Shown: positions 16,183 to 23,924 of the stretch, piece after piece
How the letters are laid out: each line of letters starts with the position of its first letter
How positions within the stretch are numbered: the first letter of the stretch is position 1
Assembly (NCBI GenBank): GCA_046756925.1
Contig: JBHHXH010000023.1
Location: 1 to 33,699 of the forward strand
Length of the DNA stretch: 33,699 nucleotides
From: JAJDBU01 sp046756925
GTDB taxonomy: Bacteria; Nitrospirota; Nitrospiria; SBBL01; JAADHI01
Reading direction: 5' to 3'
Made by a program: the position numbers and the translations under genes
Notes under the pieces: model-generated
Told to the model about the DNA's origin: nothing
The model's input: the letters and a program-made list of their open reading frames with translations, nothing else
The model's database searches: none

Positions 16183-17293
16183 CCTGCTTCTTATCTTGCG
16201 ATTCCTTCCAGCTTTCACCCGTCGTCTGAACCCCTTTTACCTTCAAGGCGAAATCGTCGGGGTTGCTCGTCCATTTTAAGGCTTCATCGTAACTGACCCG
16301 TCCGGCTTCGTACAGGTCGAAGATTGATTGGTCGAAGGTTTGCATCCCATATTGGGACTTGCCGGCGGAAATGATCGTCGAAATATTGCGGGTTTTCTCC
16401 GGGTGAATGACGGCCTCGCGAATCGTCTGCGTGGCCACCATGACTTCCACCGCCGGCACGCGGCCTTCTTGATCGGCCCTGGGGATCAAGCGCATCGATA
16501 TACTTCCCCGAATCACGGAGGCAAGCTGTTCTCGGATTTGATCTTGATGATAGGGGGGAAATACGGAAATGATGCGGTTGATCGTTTCGGTCGTATCCAG
16601 GGTATGCAAGGTGCTGAGGACCAGGTGTCCGGTTTCAGCGGCGGTCAGCGCGGTGCTGATCGTTTCAAAGTCGCGCATTTCACCGACCAAGATGACATCC
16701 GGGTCTTGGCGCAAGGCGGAGCGGAGGGCTTTGTCGAAGGAATCGACGTCGGCCCCAACTTCCCGCTGACTCACGATGCCTTTTTTATCTCGATGGAGGA
16801 ACTCGATGGGATCTTCAATCGTGATGATATTGGCGGCCCGGTTTTGATTGATGGTATCGATCATGGAGGCCAGGGTCGTCGATTTCCCGCTACCGGTGGT
16901 GCCGGTCACCACGATGAGCCCCCGCTGCTCAAGGGCCAACTTTTCGAGAACGGGGGGCAAAAGCAGCTCTTCGATCGACGATATCTTGACGGGGATGACC
17001 CGAAAAGCAGCGCCGATCGTGCCGCGTTGCAAAAAGATATTCACTCGAAAACGCCCTAAGCCGGCGGCGCTGTAAGCGAGATCGATCTCCCGGTTTTCCT
17101 TGAATTCGGCTTTCTTGACCGGGTTCATGACGGCCGCCGACAATTGGACCACTGATTCTTGGTTCAATTTGGGAAATCCTTCCAGCGGACGCAGCAAGCC
17201 GTTGACCCGTATCATCGGTGCGGCCCCGACCTTGAGGTGAAGGTCGGAAGCGCCTTTATCGATCGATGCCTTCAAGAGTGTCTCGATAGTCAT
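16148..17293 (-). CDS. pilT: twitching motility ATPase PilT
   Basis: Hexameric cytoplasmic ATPase that retracts type IV pili. The 381-aa protein has the PAS-like N-terminal domain (about 1-105), Walker A GTTGSGKST (131-139), the Asp box ITIEDPIEF (157-165), Walker B VILVGEMRD (200-208) and the His box TGHLVLSTLHT (221-231). The C-terminal AIRNLIRE motif of well-studied PilTs is not obvious; the region reads TQTIREAVIHPEKT. PilU is similar, but without other pil genes in the window I keep PilT. A 170-bp gap to recA suggests a separate promoter may exist. Its 3' end overlaps recX. Confidence 0.92.
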   Translation of the reverse strand: MTIETLLKASIDKGASDLHLKVGAAPMIRVNGLLRPLEGFPKLNQESVVQLSAAVMNPVKKAEFKENREIDLAYSAAGLGRFRVNIFLQRGTIGAAFRVIPVKISSIEELLLPPVLEKLALEQRGLIVVTGTTGSGKSTTLASMIDTINQNRAANIITIEDPIEFLHRDKKGIVSQREVGADVDSFDKALRSALRQDPDVILVGEMRDFETISTALTAAETGHLVLSTLHTLDTTETINRIISVFPPYHQDQIREQLASVIRGSISMRLIPRADQEGRVPAVEVMVATQTIREAVIHPEKTRNISTIISAGKSQYGMQTFDQSIFDLYEAGRVSYDEALKWTSNPDDFALKVKGVQTTGESWKESQDKKQDDAPEFEIERF

Positions 17294-17463
17294 ATCCTAT
17301 CCCTCAATCATGCTTCTAACTTGTTAAGATATGGGCCATTTACAGGCATCCGCATGCCCTTCCAGACGATGTTTTATTCAGTGTTAAAGACTGGAGAGAC
17401 CCAACCATCCTTCGATTTCTGATTTTCCGCGATTTCCGACTTTCCGGATTTGCTCAAACTGCT

Positions 17464-18513
17464 TTATGGGGTCTGCGCCTCTTGTCGCTTCGCAGCCGGT
17501 TTTACTTGAATCCCGGCATCCTCTCGGATGGCTTTTTCAAGGGCGGCCGTGGTTTCGGGGTTTTCCTGAAGGCTTTTGACGGCATTGTCCCGCCCTTGCC
17601 CCAAACGCTGTCCCTTATATGAATACCATGCTCCGCTCCTTTCGGCAATGCGTTTTGAGATCGCCAGGTCGAGCAGCTCGCCGTGTTTGGAGATGCCGAG
17701 ATTGAACATGACATCGAATTCGGCTTGCCGAAACGGAGGAGAAACCTTGTTTTTGACCACTTTGACCCGGACCCGGTTTCCGATCGCGGCCTGGGCTTCC
17801 TTGATCATCTCGATCCGTCGGATGTCCAGGCGGATCGAGGAATAAAACTTCAGGGCGTTTCCGCCGGTCGTGGTTTCGGGATTGCCGAACATCACCCCGA
17901 TTTTCATCCGAATTTGATTGATGAAGATGACGCAGGTTTTCGATCTTGAGATGGCGGAGGTGAGTTTTCGCAAGGCTTGTGACATCAACCTGGCCTGCAA
18001 ACCCATGTGCGAATCACCCATTTCACCTTCGATCTCTGCGCGGGGGACGAGGGCGGCGACGGAGTCGATCACGACGATATCGAGGGCGCCGCTTCGGACC
18101 AGGGTTTCGGTGATTTCAAGCGCCTGCTCACCGGTATCGGGTTGGGAAATCAGAAGATCGTCGCTTTTCACCCCCAAACGCGATGCATAGTGAATGTCGA
18201 GGGCGTGTTCCGCATCGATGAAGGCCGCCGTGCCGCCGCCCCTTTGGGCCTCCGCGATGGCATGAAGAGACAGGGTGGTCTTGCCGGAGGATTCCGGCCC
18301 GAAGATCTCGATAACCCGTCCCCGAGGAAACCCGCCGACGCCGAGCGCGATATCCAGGCCGAGCGAGCCGGAGGAGATCACCGGCACATCATGCGTCTTA
18401 TCGCCATTCCCCAGCCTCATGATCGCCCCTTTGCCGAATTGCCGCTCTATCTGAGACATGGCGATTTCGATCGCCTTTTTTTGGTTGTTTTCGTTGGTCG
18501 CTTTCTCTGCCAT
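17464..18513 (-). CDS. recA: recombinase RecA
   Basis: ATP-dependent strand-exchange protein for homologous recombination and trigger of the SOS response. The 349-aa protein is of normal length, with the N-terminal oligomerisation helix, Walker A GPESSGKTT (72-80), the LMSQALRKLT and loop L2 GVMFGNPETTTGGNALKFY segments, and a Lys/Gln-rich tail. The ATG at 18513 has GAGGAG upstream. The 56-bp gap to thpR holds no convincing promoter or SOS box, so recA is probably read from upstream. Confidence 0.99.
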   Translation of the reverse strand: MAEKATNENNQKKAIEIAMSQIERQFGKGAIMRLGNGDKTHDVPVISSGSLGLDIALGVGGFPRGRVIEIFGPESSGKTTLSLHAIAEAQRGGGTAAFIDAEHALDIHYASRLGVKSDDLLISQPDTGEQALEITETLVRSGALDIVVIDSVAALVPRAEIEGEMGDSHMGLQARLMSQALRKLTSAISRSKTCVIFINQIRMKIGVMFGNPETTTGGNALKFYSSIRLDIRRIEMIKEAQAAIGNRVRVKVVKNKVSPPFRQAEFDVMFNLGISKHGELLDLAISKRIAERSGAWYSYKGQRLGQGRDNAVKSLQENPETTAALEKAIREDAGIQVKPAAKRQEAQTP

Positions 18514-18569
18514 GATGACTCCTCATCGATTAAAGGGTTGGATTTGTGTTGTCGATTCGTTTTGTTCCT

Positions 18570-19172
18570 TCAAAACCGTGATGCGTCCGTAGCGCGCCCT
18601 TCCACATGTCTTTCGCCTAAGGGAAGGGTCAAGAGGGTTTGATAAGACGCGCCTTGGGGGCTTAGTCGGCTTTGCACGAGGATCAGTGATTCCATCTTGC
18701 ACGGTCCGATGTTGACATCTGCTTCTTGCTTCATCCATCGAAATAAGGCACCTGGTACCGGTTCGATTTTGCCGCGAATCCGCGCCAGGGTCAGATGGGG
18801 TCGAAACGAACGTCTTTCCAGCGGCAGACCGAGCCGACCGATTGCATCCGCGAGTGATTGTTGTAGTCTCATCAAGGAGGCTTCCTCGGAAACCCCCAGC
18901 CAAAGGACTCTTGGCGCTTTCGGTTTCGGAAAAAGCCCCAGGCCTGTGATCGTGACCGTAAAAGGTGTAAATTGGGCTACGGTACTGCGTAGTATTTCCT
19001 CGATTGCGCCTAGATCGGATGCTTTGATTTCACCCAAAAACAGGAGCGTTAGGTGACATTGCTCGGGACGACACCACCGAATCGAGACGGCCTGTTTTCG
19101 CCCTCGATCTTGTAATTCGCGATACCGTTTCCTGATGGTCTCGGATATTGGAAAGGCGATAAAAAGACGCAT
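18570..19172 (-). CDS. thpR: RNA 2',3'-cyclic phosphodiesterase (2H family, LigT)
   Basis: Two-histidine phosphoesterase that opens 2',3'-cyclic phosphates on RNA and nucleotides; the biological substrate is uncertain. Starting at ATG 19172, the 200-aa protein begins with the usual MRLFIAFPI strand. It carries the two catalytic HxTx motifs CHLTLLFLG and PHLTLARI. An upstream ATG (19226) adds 18 residues lacking family resemblance and lies next to the operator-like repeats, so the shorter form is chosen. Commonly found beside cinA and recA. Confidence 0.92.
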   Translation of the reverse strand: MRLFIAFPISETIRKRYRELQDRGRKQAVSIRWCRPEQCHLTLLFLGEIKASDLGAIEEILRSTVAQFTPFTVTITGLGLFPKPKAPRVLWLGVSEEASLMRLQQSLADAIGRLGLPLERRSFRPHLTLARIRGKIEPVPGALFRWMKQEADVNIGPCKMESLILVQSRLSPQGASYQTLLTLPLGERHVEGRATDASRF

Positions 19173-19231
19173 GGGTGAGACCGTTGTTGACTGCTTACCA
19201 GCGGTGAAGGTTTTTTTACCCACCATGTTTT

Positions 19232-19263
19232 TTTATAACATGTTCGTTCTTTATAACATGTTC
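19232..19263 (-). promoter_or_regulatory. tandem AACATGTT operator-like repeats ahead of thpR-recA
   Basis: On the minus strand GAACATGTTATAAA occurs twice (19263-19250 and 19245-19232), identical over 14 bases and 18 bp apart. Each holds the palindrome AACATGTT and ends in a TATAAA that could be a -10. GTTC occurs four times on the + strand at 19242, 19246, 19260 and 19265. The site lies between cinA and thpR, 60-90 bp before the thpR start. A damage-responsive repressor is an attractive idea because recA is downstream, but the spacing does not match the LexA boxes I know. Confidence 0.6.
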
Positions 19264-19275
19264 CGTTCTGTTTTT

Positions 19276-19989
19276 TTAAGACCCTTCGAACCCCCCTGCC
19301 AGATACTGTCTTAGAAGCTCAAGCGCCGTCTGTGCTGCTTCGGATTGAATCGTTTCTCGGTCTCCCCGCAATCGGTATTCCCAGTTGGAGGTTTGATGGT
19401 GATCGGAAAGCGAGATGTAGACCAGGCCGACCGGTTTATCGCGGCTTCCGCCGCCGGGGCCGGCGATACCGGTCACGGCGAGTCCGATATCCACTCCGGC
19501 TTCCACGCGAATCCCTTCCGCCATGGCTGAAGCGACCTCTTTGCTGACCGCGCCTTTCTCATTGATCAAGGCGGGGGGAACCGATAAGAGCCATTCCTTG
19601 GCGCGATTGCTGTAGGATACGCAAGCGGATTCGAAATATTGTGAGCTGCCGGGAACGGATGTGAGTCTGCTGGCGATTCTGCCGCCGGTACACGATTCGG
19701 CAACGGCAATCGTTTGACCGATTGAGAGCAGGCGCTTTCCGATTTTTTCTTCCAGGCGCTCTCTGGGGTTGGCAAAACAGAACCCGCCCCACTCTCTTTC
19801 GACGGCCGCAACCGCCGCATCCAAAAAGGCCGGCTTATTGCTCGTGAGAAGGAGATCGAAAACAGCGGGCGCTTCGACGATTTCATATTGAAGGTCTGTC
19901 TCTCCCAGTCTTGTTTTGAGCCAGCAGATTAGATCGGAGGGGGAAACGCCGGTCATTTTGATGGTTCGATGAAAAACGGGTTCATCCAA
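19276..19989 (-). CDS. cinA: CinA-like protein with NMN-amidohydrolase (PncC) domain, lacking the N-terminal domain
   Basis: The C-terminal 150 residues are a CinA/PncC domain that deamidates nicotinamide mononucleotide, with the catalytic AESCTGG motif (about 97-103), VPGSSQYF, VSYSNRAKEWLL and TGIAGPGGGSRDKPVGLVY. Residues about 5-75 match the linker (KH-like) domain of full-length CinA. The roughly 170-residue molybdopterin-binding-like N-terminal domain is absent, so this is neither full-length CinA nor minimal PncC. I place the start at TTG 19989, because GGGAGA lies eight bases upstream; ATG 20004 is an alternative with no ribosome-binding site. It overlaps or abuts the pgpA end. Confidence 0.88.
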   Translation of the reverse strand: MDEPVFHRTIKMTGVSPSDLICWLKTRLGETDLQYEIVEAPAVFDLLLTSNKPAFLDAAVAAVEREWGGFCFANPRERLEEKIGKRLLSIGQTIAVAESCTGGRIASRLTSVPGSSQYFESACVSYSNRAKEWLLSVPPALINEKGAVSKEVASAMAEGIRVEAGVDIGLAVTGIAGPGGGSRDKPVGLVYISLSDHHQTSNWEYRLRGDRETIQSEAAQTALELLRQYLAGGFEGS

Positions 19990-20449
19990 GTGTCGATCTC
20001 CCATATTCGATGGTTTTTTCGACGATACGGAGCGAAGCGATCGTATAGATGGCTGCGACAAGGTCATCCATCATGACCCCCCACCCCTTGGGAAGTTTCT
20101 CGAAGGATCGAATCGGAGGGGGCTTTTTGATGTCGAAGACACGAAATACGATCAGACCGGCGATCCACCATAGAGGAATAGAGGGCAAGAAAAATAGCAC
20201 AAGCAACATGGCGCAGATTTCATCGATGATAATGTGGCTTGCATCTTTCTTTTGAAAAAGATCCTCAGAGAGGGTCGAGGTGTAGACACCGAGACCGAAT
20301 AGGACCAGTAGCAGAAAAACGTAAATCGGTTTCGGGAGGCGTCGAAGGACGACAAAGAGGAGCAGTCCAAGCACACTCCCGATGGTTCCCGGGAAAACCG
20401 GAAAGTAGCCGATGCCTCCTGCGGTCGCGATCCATGCCGCCCATCTCAC
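19982..20449 (-). CDS. pgpA: phosphatidylglycerophosphatase A
   Basis: Inner-membrane phosphatase that makes phosphatidylglycerol from its phosphate. The 155-aa protein starts with GTG at 20449, with AAAGGA seven bases upstream. It has GGIGYFPVFPGTIGS at the N-terminus, the acidic catalytic IIIDEIC segment, three to four membrane segments and the C-terminal PKGWGVMMDDLVAA, all PgpA signatures. The metal-ligand Asp residues are intact. It is the promoter-proximal gene of the block leading to recA. Confidence 0.93.
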   Translation of the reverse strand: MRWAAWIATAGGIGYFPVFPGTIGSVLGLLLFVVLRRLPKPIYVFLLLVLFGLGVYTSTLSEDLFQKKDASHIIIDEICAMLLVLFFLPSIPLWWIAGLIVFRVFDIKKPPPIRSFEKLPKGWGVMMDDLVAAIYTIASLRIVEKTIEYGRSTLG

Positions 20450-20490
20450 AAAAAAATCCTTTAATTGAATACCGGCGTTTTGTAAACAGG

Positions 20491-20519
20491 ATTGTACTGT
20501 GAGGCCCTAACGGTGTCAA
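20491..20519 (-). promoter_or_regulatory. near-consensus promoter of the pgpA-cinA-thpR-recA block
   Basis: Perfect TTGACA (20519-20514) and TACAAT (20496-20491, 5 of 6) separated by exactly 17 bp on the minus strand. Transcription would start near 20484, giving a 35-nt leader for pgpA. One of the best promoters in the window. Confidence 0.7.
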
Positions 20520-20528
20520 TACTGACAC
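20513..20528. promoter_or_regulatory. operator-like inverted repeat over the pgpA -35
   Basis: GTGTCA-ATAC-TGACAC, a perfect 6-bp inverted repeat with a 4-bp spacer, covers the whole -35 hexamer of the pgpA promoter. A repressor bound here would block RNA polymerase. The regulator is unknown. Confidence 0.55.
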
Positions 20529-20584
20529 GTAAACAAAGAACGGGGGATCGGAATGTTTCGGAAAAATAAAAGCGGCGTAGCCGA

Positions 20585-21670
20585 CTAGGTCGAGAGTTGA
20601 TTGAATCGAACAGCCATCCGCTTTGCTCCCCAATGGCCGGGAGCGTCCTCAAACAGACCGGCGCAGACCGTATTACAGAAGCGGCAGTGACCACCATTTG
20701 TCAGGTTCCAATCGGTAATGAGATAAGCCTGGCGTCCGATGAGGGTCTGTGCGCATTGGGGGCATTGGGTGCGCTCCCCGCGCGGATTGTAGACATTGCC
20801 CGTATAGGCGTATCGGATGCCGTTCTCTAAGGCAATCCGGCGCGCACTGATGAGCGATGTGCGTGATGTAGGAGGATGGTCACGCATTTTATAGTCCGGA
20901 TGAAAGGCGGTAAAATGAAGCGGCACATCGGGACCGAGGCGTTTGACGATCCATCTCGTCATCGCATCGATTTCGGTATCCGAATCGTTTTTCCCGGGGA
21001 TCAACAGGGTCGTCAGCTCCAACCAGACATCGGTTTCATCCCGAAGATAAGATAAGGTGTTCAATACGGGCTGAAGACGGCCGCTGGCGAATTTTCGGTA
21101 GAAATCATCCGTGAAGGCCTTGAGGTCGATATTGGCCGCGTCGATATGATCGTAAAATGCCTTTCTAGGAGATTCGCAGACATATGCGGCCGTCACGGCG
21201 ACTGTCTTGATCCCGATCCGGTGACAGGCCTTTGCCACATCGATGGCATATTCATGAAAGATGACCGGATCGTTATAGGTAAAGGCGACGCTGCGGCACC
21301 CGAGCTCCAACGCTCTTGCTGCAATCATCTCGGGCGTGGCCGTGTCCGCTAGGATATCGAAATCACGCGCCTTGCTGATGTCCCAGTTCTGGCAGAATCG
21401 GCATGAAAGGTTACAGCCCGCCGTGCCGAAGGAGAGAACGGGTGTTCCCGGTAAAAAGTGGTGCAAGGGTTTCTTCTCGATCGGATCGACACAGAAACCG
21501 CTGGAGCGGCCGTAGGTGGTCAGCACGATTTGCCCATCCCGGCAGGCCCTGACAAAACAAAAACCGCGTTGTCCTTCTTTCAGTCGGCAAAAACGGGGGC
21601 AGAGGGTGCAGACCACTCGCCCATCTTTGTTTTTTTTCCAATACTTTGTTGCGACAAGGGTCTGATCCAT
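20585..21670 (-). CDS. amrS: AmmeMemoRadiSam system radical SAM enzyme
   Basis: Radical S-adenosylmethionine enzyme of the PflA-like AmrS family; the reaction is, to my knowledge, not established. I start it at ATG 21670 (361 aa), with AGGCGG eight bases upstream; an ATG at 21721 overlaps the -10 and would add 17 residues. The cluster motif is GCNLSCRFCQNWD (C86, C90, C93). Further cysteine sets lie at the N-terminus (C21, C24, C28, C38) and in the C-terminal CPQC and CRFC pairs, so auxiliary metal or Fe-S sites are likely. TYNDPVIFHEYAIDVAKAC and NIDLKAFTDDFYRK are family marks. It diverges from the Memo gene. Confidence 0.9.
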   Translation of the reverse strand: MDQTLVATKYWKKNKDGRVVCTLCPRFCRLKEGQRGFCFVRACRDGQIVLTTYGRSSGFCVDPIEKKPLHHFLPGTPVLSFGTAGCNLSCRFCQNWDISKARDFDILADTATPEMIAARALELGCRSVAFTYNDPVIFHEYAIDVAKACHRIGIKTVAVTAAYVCESPRKAFYDHIDAANIDLKAFTDDFYRKFASGRLQPVLNTLSYLRDETDVWLELTTLLIPGKNDSDTEIDAMTRWIVKRLGPDVPLHFTAFHPDYKMRDHPPTSRTSLISARRIALENGIRYAYTGNVYNPRGERTQCPQCAQTLIGRQAYLITDWNLTNGGHCRFCNTVCAGLFEDAPGHWGAKRMAVRFNQLST

Positions 21671-21719
21671 CTGGATATCCGCCTGATCTGCAGCAGGTTT
21701 CTCCGGACCTCCTATTTTC

Positions 21720-21727
21720 ATTATAAT
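21720..21727. promoter_or_regulatory. shared palindromic -10 of a divergent promoter pair
   Basis: ATTATAAT is self-complementary and gives TATAAT on both strands (+ 21722-21727, - 21725-21720), overlapping by four bases. It would serve the Memo gene to the right and the radical SAM gene to the left. The -35 regions are poor on both sides. Transcription in the two directions must therefore compete for one site. Confidence 0.45.
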
Positions 21728-21754
21728 GATCTTAGAATCCCAAAGGAAAGATCG

Positions 21755-22540
21755 ATGGAAACCGTACGAAAATCGGCCGTTGCCGGCGCGTTTTACCCTG
21801 CCGATGCCGATGCGCTGAGTCGAGTGGTGAAAGCCTTTCTGGAAGGGGCCGATGCCACGGCCCCCGCGCCCAAGGGCATGATCGTGCCGCATGCCGGATA
21901 TGCCTATTCCGGTCCGATTGCGGCCAGCGCCTATGCCTGCTTAAAAAAAGAGCCGGATCGTTTCGAACGGGTCGTTCTCCTCGGCCCTTCCCATTTCGTT
22001 CCCTTCGAAGGGCTTGCCTTTCCTAAGGTCGATTTTTTTTCCACGCCGCTCGGGCGCATTCCGATCGATCACGATGTCCTCGCCGCAACAAATCGCATGA
22101 AGGCCTTGGTCGGCTTCAATGCGGCGCATCGTCAAGAACACAGCCTGGAGGTCCAGCTTCCTTTTCTTCAGTCGATTCTACCCTCTTTTAAATTGGTGCC
22201 GCTGGTCGTTGGCGAAGCGGAATCTGACGATGTTGCCGCATGCCTGGAAGCACTCTGGGGTGGGGATGAGACGCTCATCCTGGTCAGTTCGGACTTAAGT
22301 CATTATCACGATGATGAGACAGCCAAAAGGATGGACGAAAAGACCTCCAAACATATTGTGCAGTTCCAACCGGAGGCCATCCGCCCCGAGGATGCATGCG
22401 GCCATGTTCCGCTCCGGGGGTTTTTGGTTGCCGCCCGGCGATTCGGCATGACCGCGAGGGTGATTGATCTCCGTAACTCGGGTGATACCTCCGGTCCAGG
22501 CGACTCCGTGGTTGGGTATGGGGCGTTTCTATTTCGGTAA
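21755..22540 (+). CDS. amrB: Memo family protein (AmmeMemoRadiSam system protein B)
   Basis: A 261-aa MEMO1-like protein, related in fold to extradiol dioxygenases. The frame is open upstream, but the family begins at RKSAVAGAFYPAD, so ATG 21755 with AAGGAAAG upstream is chosen. The metal-site residues of human MEMO1 have counterparts in VPHAGYAYSG, the HRQEHSLEVQLPFLQ block and the cysteine of DACGHVP. SSDLSHYHDD is also diagnostic. The third component, AMMECR1, is not fused and not nearby. Function in bacteria is unknown; pairing with the radical SAM gene implies a joint role. Confidence 0.92.
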   Translation: METVRKSAVAGAFYPADADALSRVVKAFLEGADATAPAPKGMIVPHAGYAYSGPIAASAYACLKKEPDRFERVVLLGPSHFVPFEGLAFPKVDFFSTPLGRIPIDHDVLAATNRMKALVGFNAAHRQEHSLEVQLPFLQSILPSFKLVPLVVGEAESDDVAACLEALWGGDETLILVSSDLSHYHDDETAKRMDEKTSKHIVQFQPEAIRPEDACGHVPLRGFLVAARRFGMTARVIDLRNSGDTSGPGDSVVGYGAFLFR

Positions 22541-22602
22541 GTTCCAACGCAGATGAAGCGGCTGCAGGTTCGCCATGTGGTTAAGGGCTTAGGAGAGGTT
22601 CC

Positions 22603-23646
22603 TTAGGATTGTTTTGGGGCCAGGATGGCGGCGCTTTTCTTGTGAACCATGTCGATCACGGCTTCGACACTGCTCAGCGGCGTTTCGGGGAGGATGCCGT
22701 GACCGAGATTGAAGATGTGTCCGGGACGGTTTCCGGCGCGGCCGAGAATATTCTCCACCCGTTTTTCAATCTCCGACACCGGTGCAAAGAGATATAGGGG
22801 ATCGAGGTTGCCCTGAACGGCGACATCATAGCCAAGACGCTCCCAGGCCTCATCGATTTCGACGCGCCAGTCTAAGCCGATGACGTCTCCGCCCGCTTCT
22901 TTTTGCAGTTGAAGCAAGCTTGCAGTGCCGGTGCCGAAGTGGATGACCGGCACTCCGCATTTTTGAAGATCCGAAAAAAGGACCTTTATGTGGGGCAGGA
23001 CGTAAGACCGATAGTCTCCGGGAGAGAGGGTCCCGATCCAGCTGTCGAAGATTTGGATCGCCTGCGCCCCGGCCTGAACCTGCGCCGAAAGGTAGTCGGA
23101 GACCACACGGCACAGCTTTCTCATGAGCAAGTCCCAATGATCGGGGGCGCTGTACATCATTTGCTTGGTATGGAGGTAGTTTCGCGAAGCGCCGCCTTCA
23201 ATCATATAACTCGCCAAGGTAAAGGGCGCCCCGGCAAAGCCGATTAAGGGGACGGCGAGTGACGGCCGGACGAGCCGGATTGCGTCCATGACATAGGAAA
23301 GGCCCTCTTCAGGAATGACGGGCCGAAGCGCCTTGATATCTTGTTCGTTACGGATCGGGTTATCAATCAGCGGACCCTCGCCTTTGACGAAATCGAATTG
23401 AAGCCCCATCGGTTCGAGCGGCAGGAGGATGTCCGCAAAGATAATGGCCGCGTCAAAATCGAAGCGTTCGATGGGCTGCAGGGTGACTTCGGCCGCAAGA
23501 TCGGGTGTTTTACAGACGGTCAGGAGGGAATGCTTCGCCCGGATCTCACGGAAGGCCTTCATATAACGACCGGCTTGGCGCATAAACCACACCGGTGTAT
23601 GATCCACCGCTTCGCGTCTGCAAGCCTTTAAGAATCGATCGTTCAT
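22603..23646 (-). CDS. hemE: uroporphyrinogen decarboxylase
   Basis: Converts uroporphyrinogen III to coproporphyrinogen III in heme synthesis. The 347-aa protein has the N-terminal substrate-binding PVWFMRQAGRYM with its two arginines, the catalytic aspartate in AIIFADILLPLE, GFAGAPFTLASYMIEGG and the C-terminal FNLGHGILPETP with the conserved His. Length is normal. It faces the Memo gene convergently and diverges from the porin. A siroheme-type chelatase gene also occurs in the window at 28741, so tetrapyrrole genes are loosely grouped. Confidence 0.98.
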   Translation of the reverse strand: MNDRFLKACRREAVDHTPVWFMRQAGRYMKAFREIRAKHSLLTVCKTPDLAAEVTLQPIERFDFDAAIIFADILLPLEPMGLQFDFVKGEGPLIDNPIRNEQDIKALRPVIPEEGLSYVMDAIRLVRPSLAVPLIGFAGAPFTLASYMIEGGASRNYLHTKQMMYSAPDHWDLLMRKLCRVVSDYLSAQVQAGAQAIQIFDSWIGTLSPGDYRSYVLPHIKVLFSDLQKCGVPVIHFGTGTASLLQLQKEAGGDVIGLDWRVEIDEAWERLGYDVAVQGNLDPLYLFAPVSEIEKRVENILGRAGNRPGHIFNLGHGILPETPLSSVEAVIDMVHKKSAAILAPKQS

Positions 23647-23696
23647 GAGGTGATCACAGGGTCCTTATGGGGGTGTATCCGGTGCAAAGTGGGGCC

Positions 23697-23725
23697 ATCC
23701 TAGCACCTCATTAGGGGGGAGTCAA
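23697..23725 (-). promoter_or_regulatory. promoter for hemE
   Basis: TTGACT (23725-23720) and TAGGAT (23702-23697) with a 17-bp spacer on the minus strand, 5 of 6 and 4 of 6 matches. The transcript would start near 23690, about 44 nt before the hemE ATG. Confidence 0.5.
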
Positions 23726-23824
23726 ATGTTCTGGGTGCCGTGCGCGATGGACGACCGTGATCGATCCATTGACTTTTTTTTATGTTTTTTAGTACCTTCA
23801 TGCCGTCTTGTCCTGATTTTAGGT

Positions 23825-23843
23825 GATCGATCTTGTATCGATC
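23825..23843. promoter_or_regulatory. inverted repeat upstream of the porin promoter
   Basis: GATCGAT-cttgt-ATCGATC, a perfect 7-bp inverted repeat ending five bases before the porin -35. The string GTGATCGATC overlapping its left arm (23823-23832) recurs at 23757-23766. An activator or repressor site is plausible. GATCGAT strings are frequent in this DNA, which weakens the case. Confidence 0.4.
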
Positions 23844-23848
23844 CGGGC

Positions 23849-23878
23849 TTGAGATTCTTCTAACCTTGTTAATAAACT
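23849..23878 (+). promoter_or_regulatory. candidate promoter for the porin gene
   Basis: TTGAGA (23849-23854, 5 of 6) and TAAACT (23873-23878, 4 of 6) with an 18-bp spacer. The expected start near 23885 gives a 40-nt leader to the ATG at 23925. No Pho-box-like repeat is seen here. Confidence 0.4.
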
Positions 23879-23924
23879 CAAAAGATTCGATGCGCTTCCA
23901 CCCCTTTTTATGGAAAGGTTCGCT

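Noticed and set aside
18514..18569. SOS box directly ahead of recA.
   Set aside because: No GAAC-N4-GTTC, GTTC-N7-GTTC or CTGT-N8-ACAG pattern is present in this gap.
21671..21892. N-terminal extension of the radical SAM protein.
   Set aside because: It would overlap the Memo gene and its promoter; the family starts near the ATG at 21670.
22585..22612. Possible bidirectional terminator between the Memo gene and hemE.
   Set aside because: The CTTAGGA/TCCTTAG arms do not pair fully and there is no T-run on either strand.
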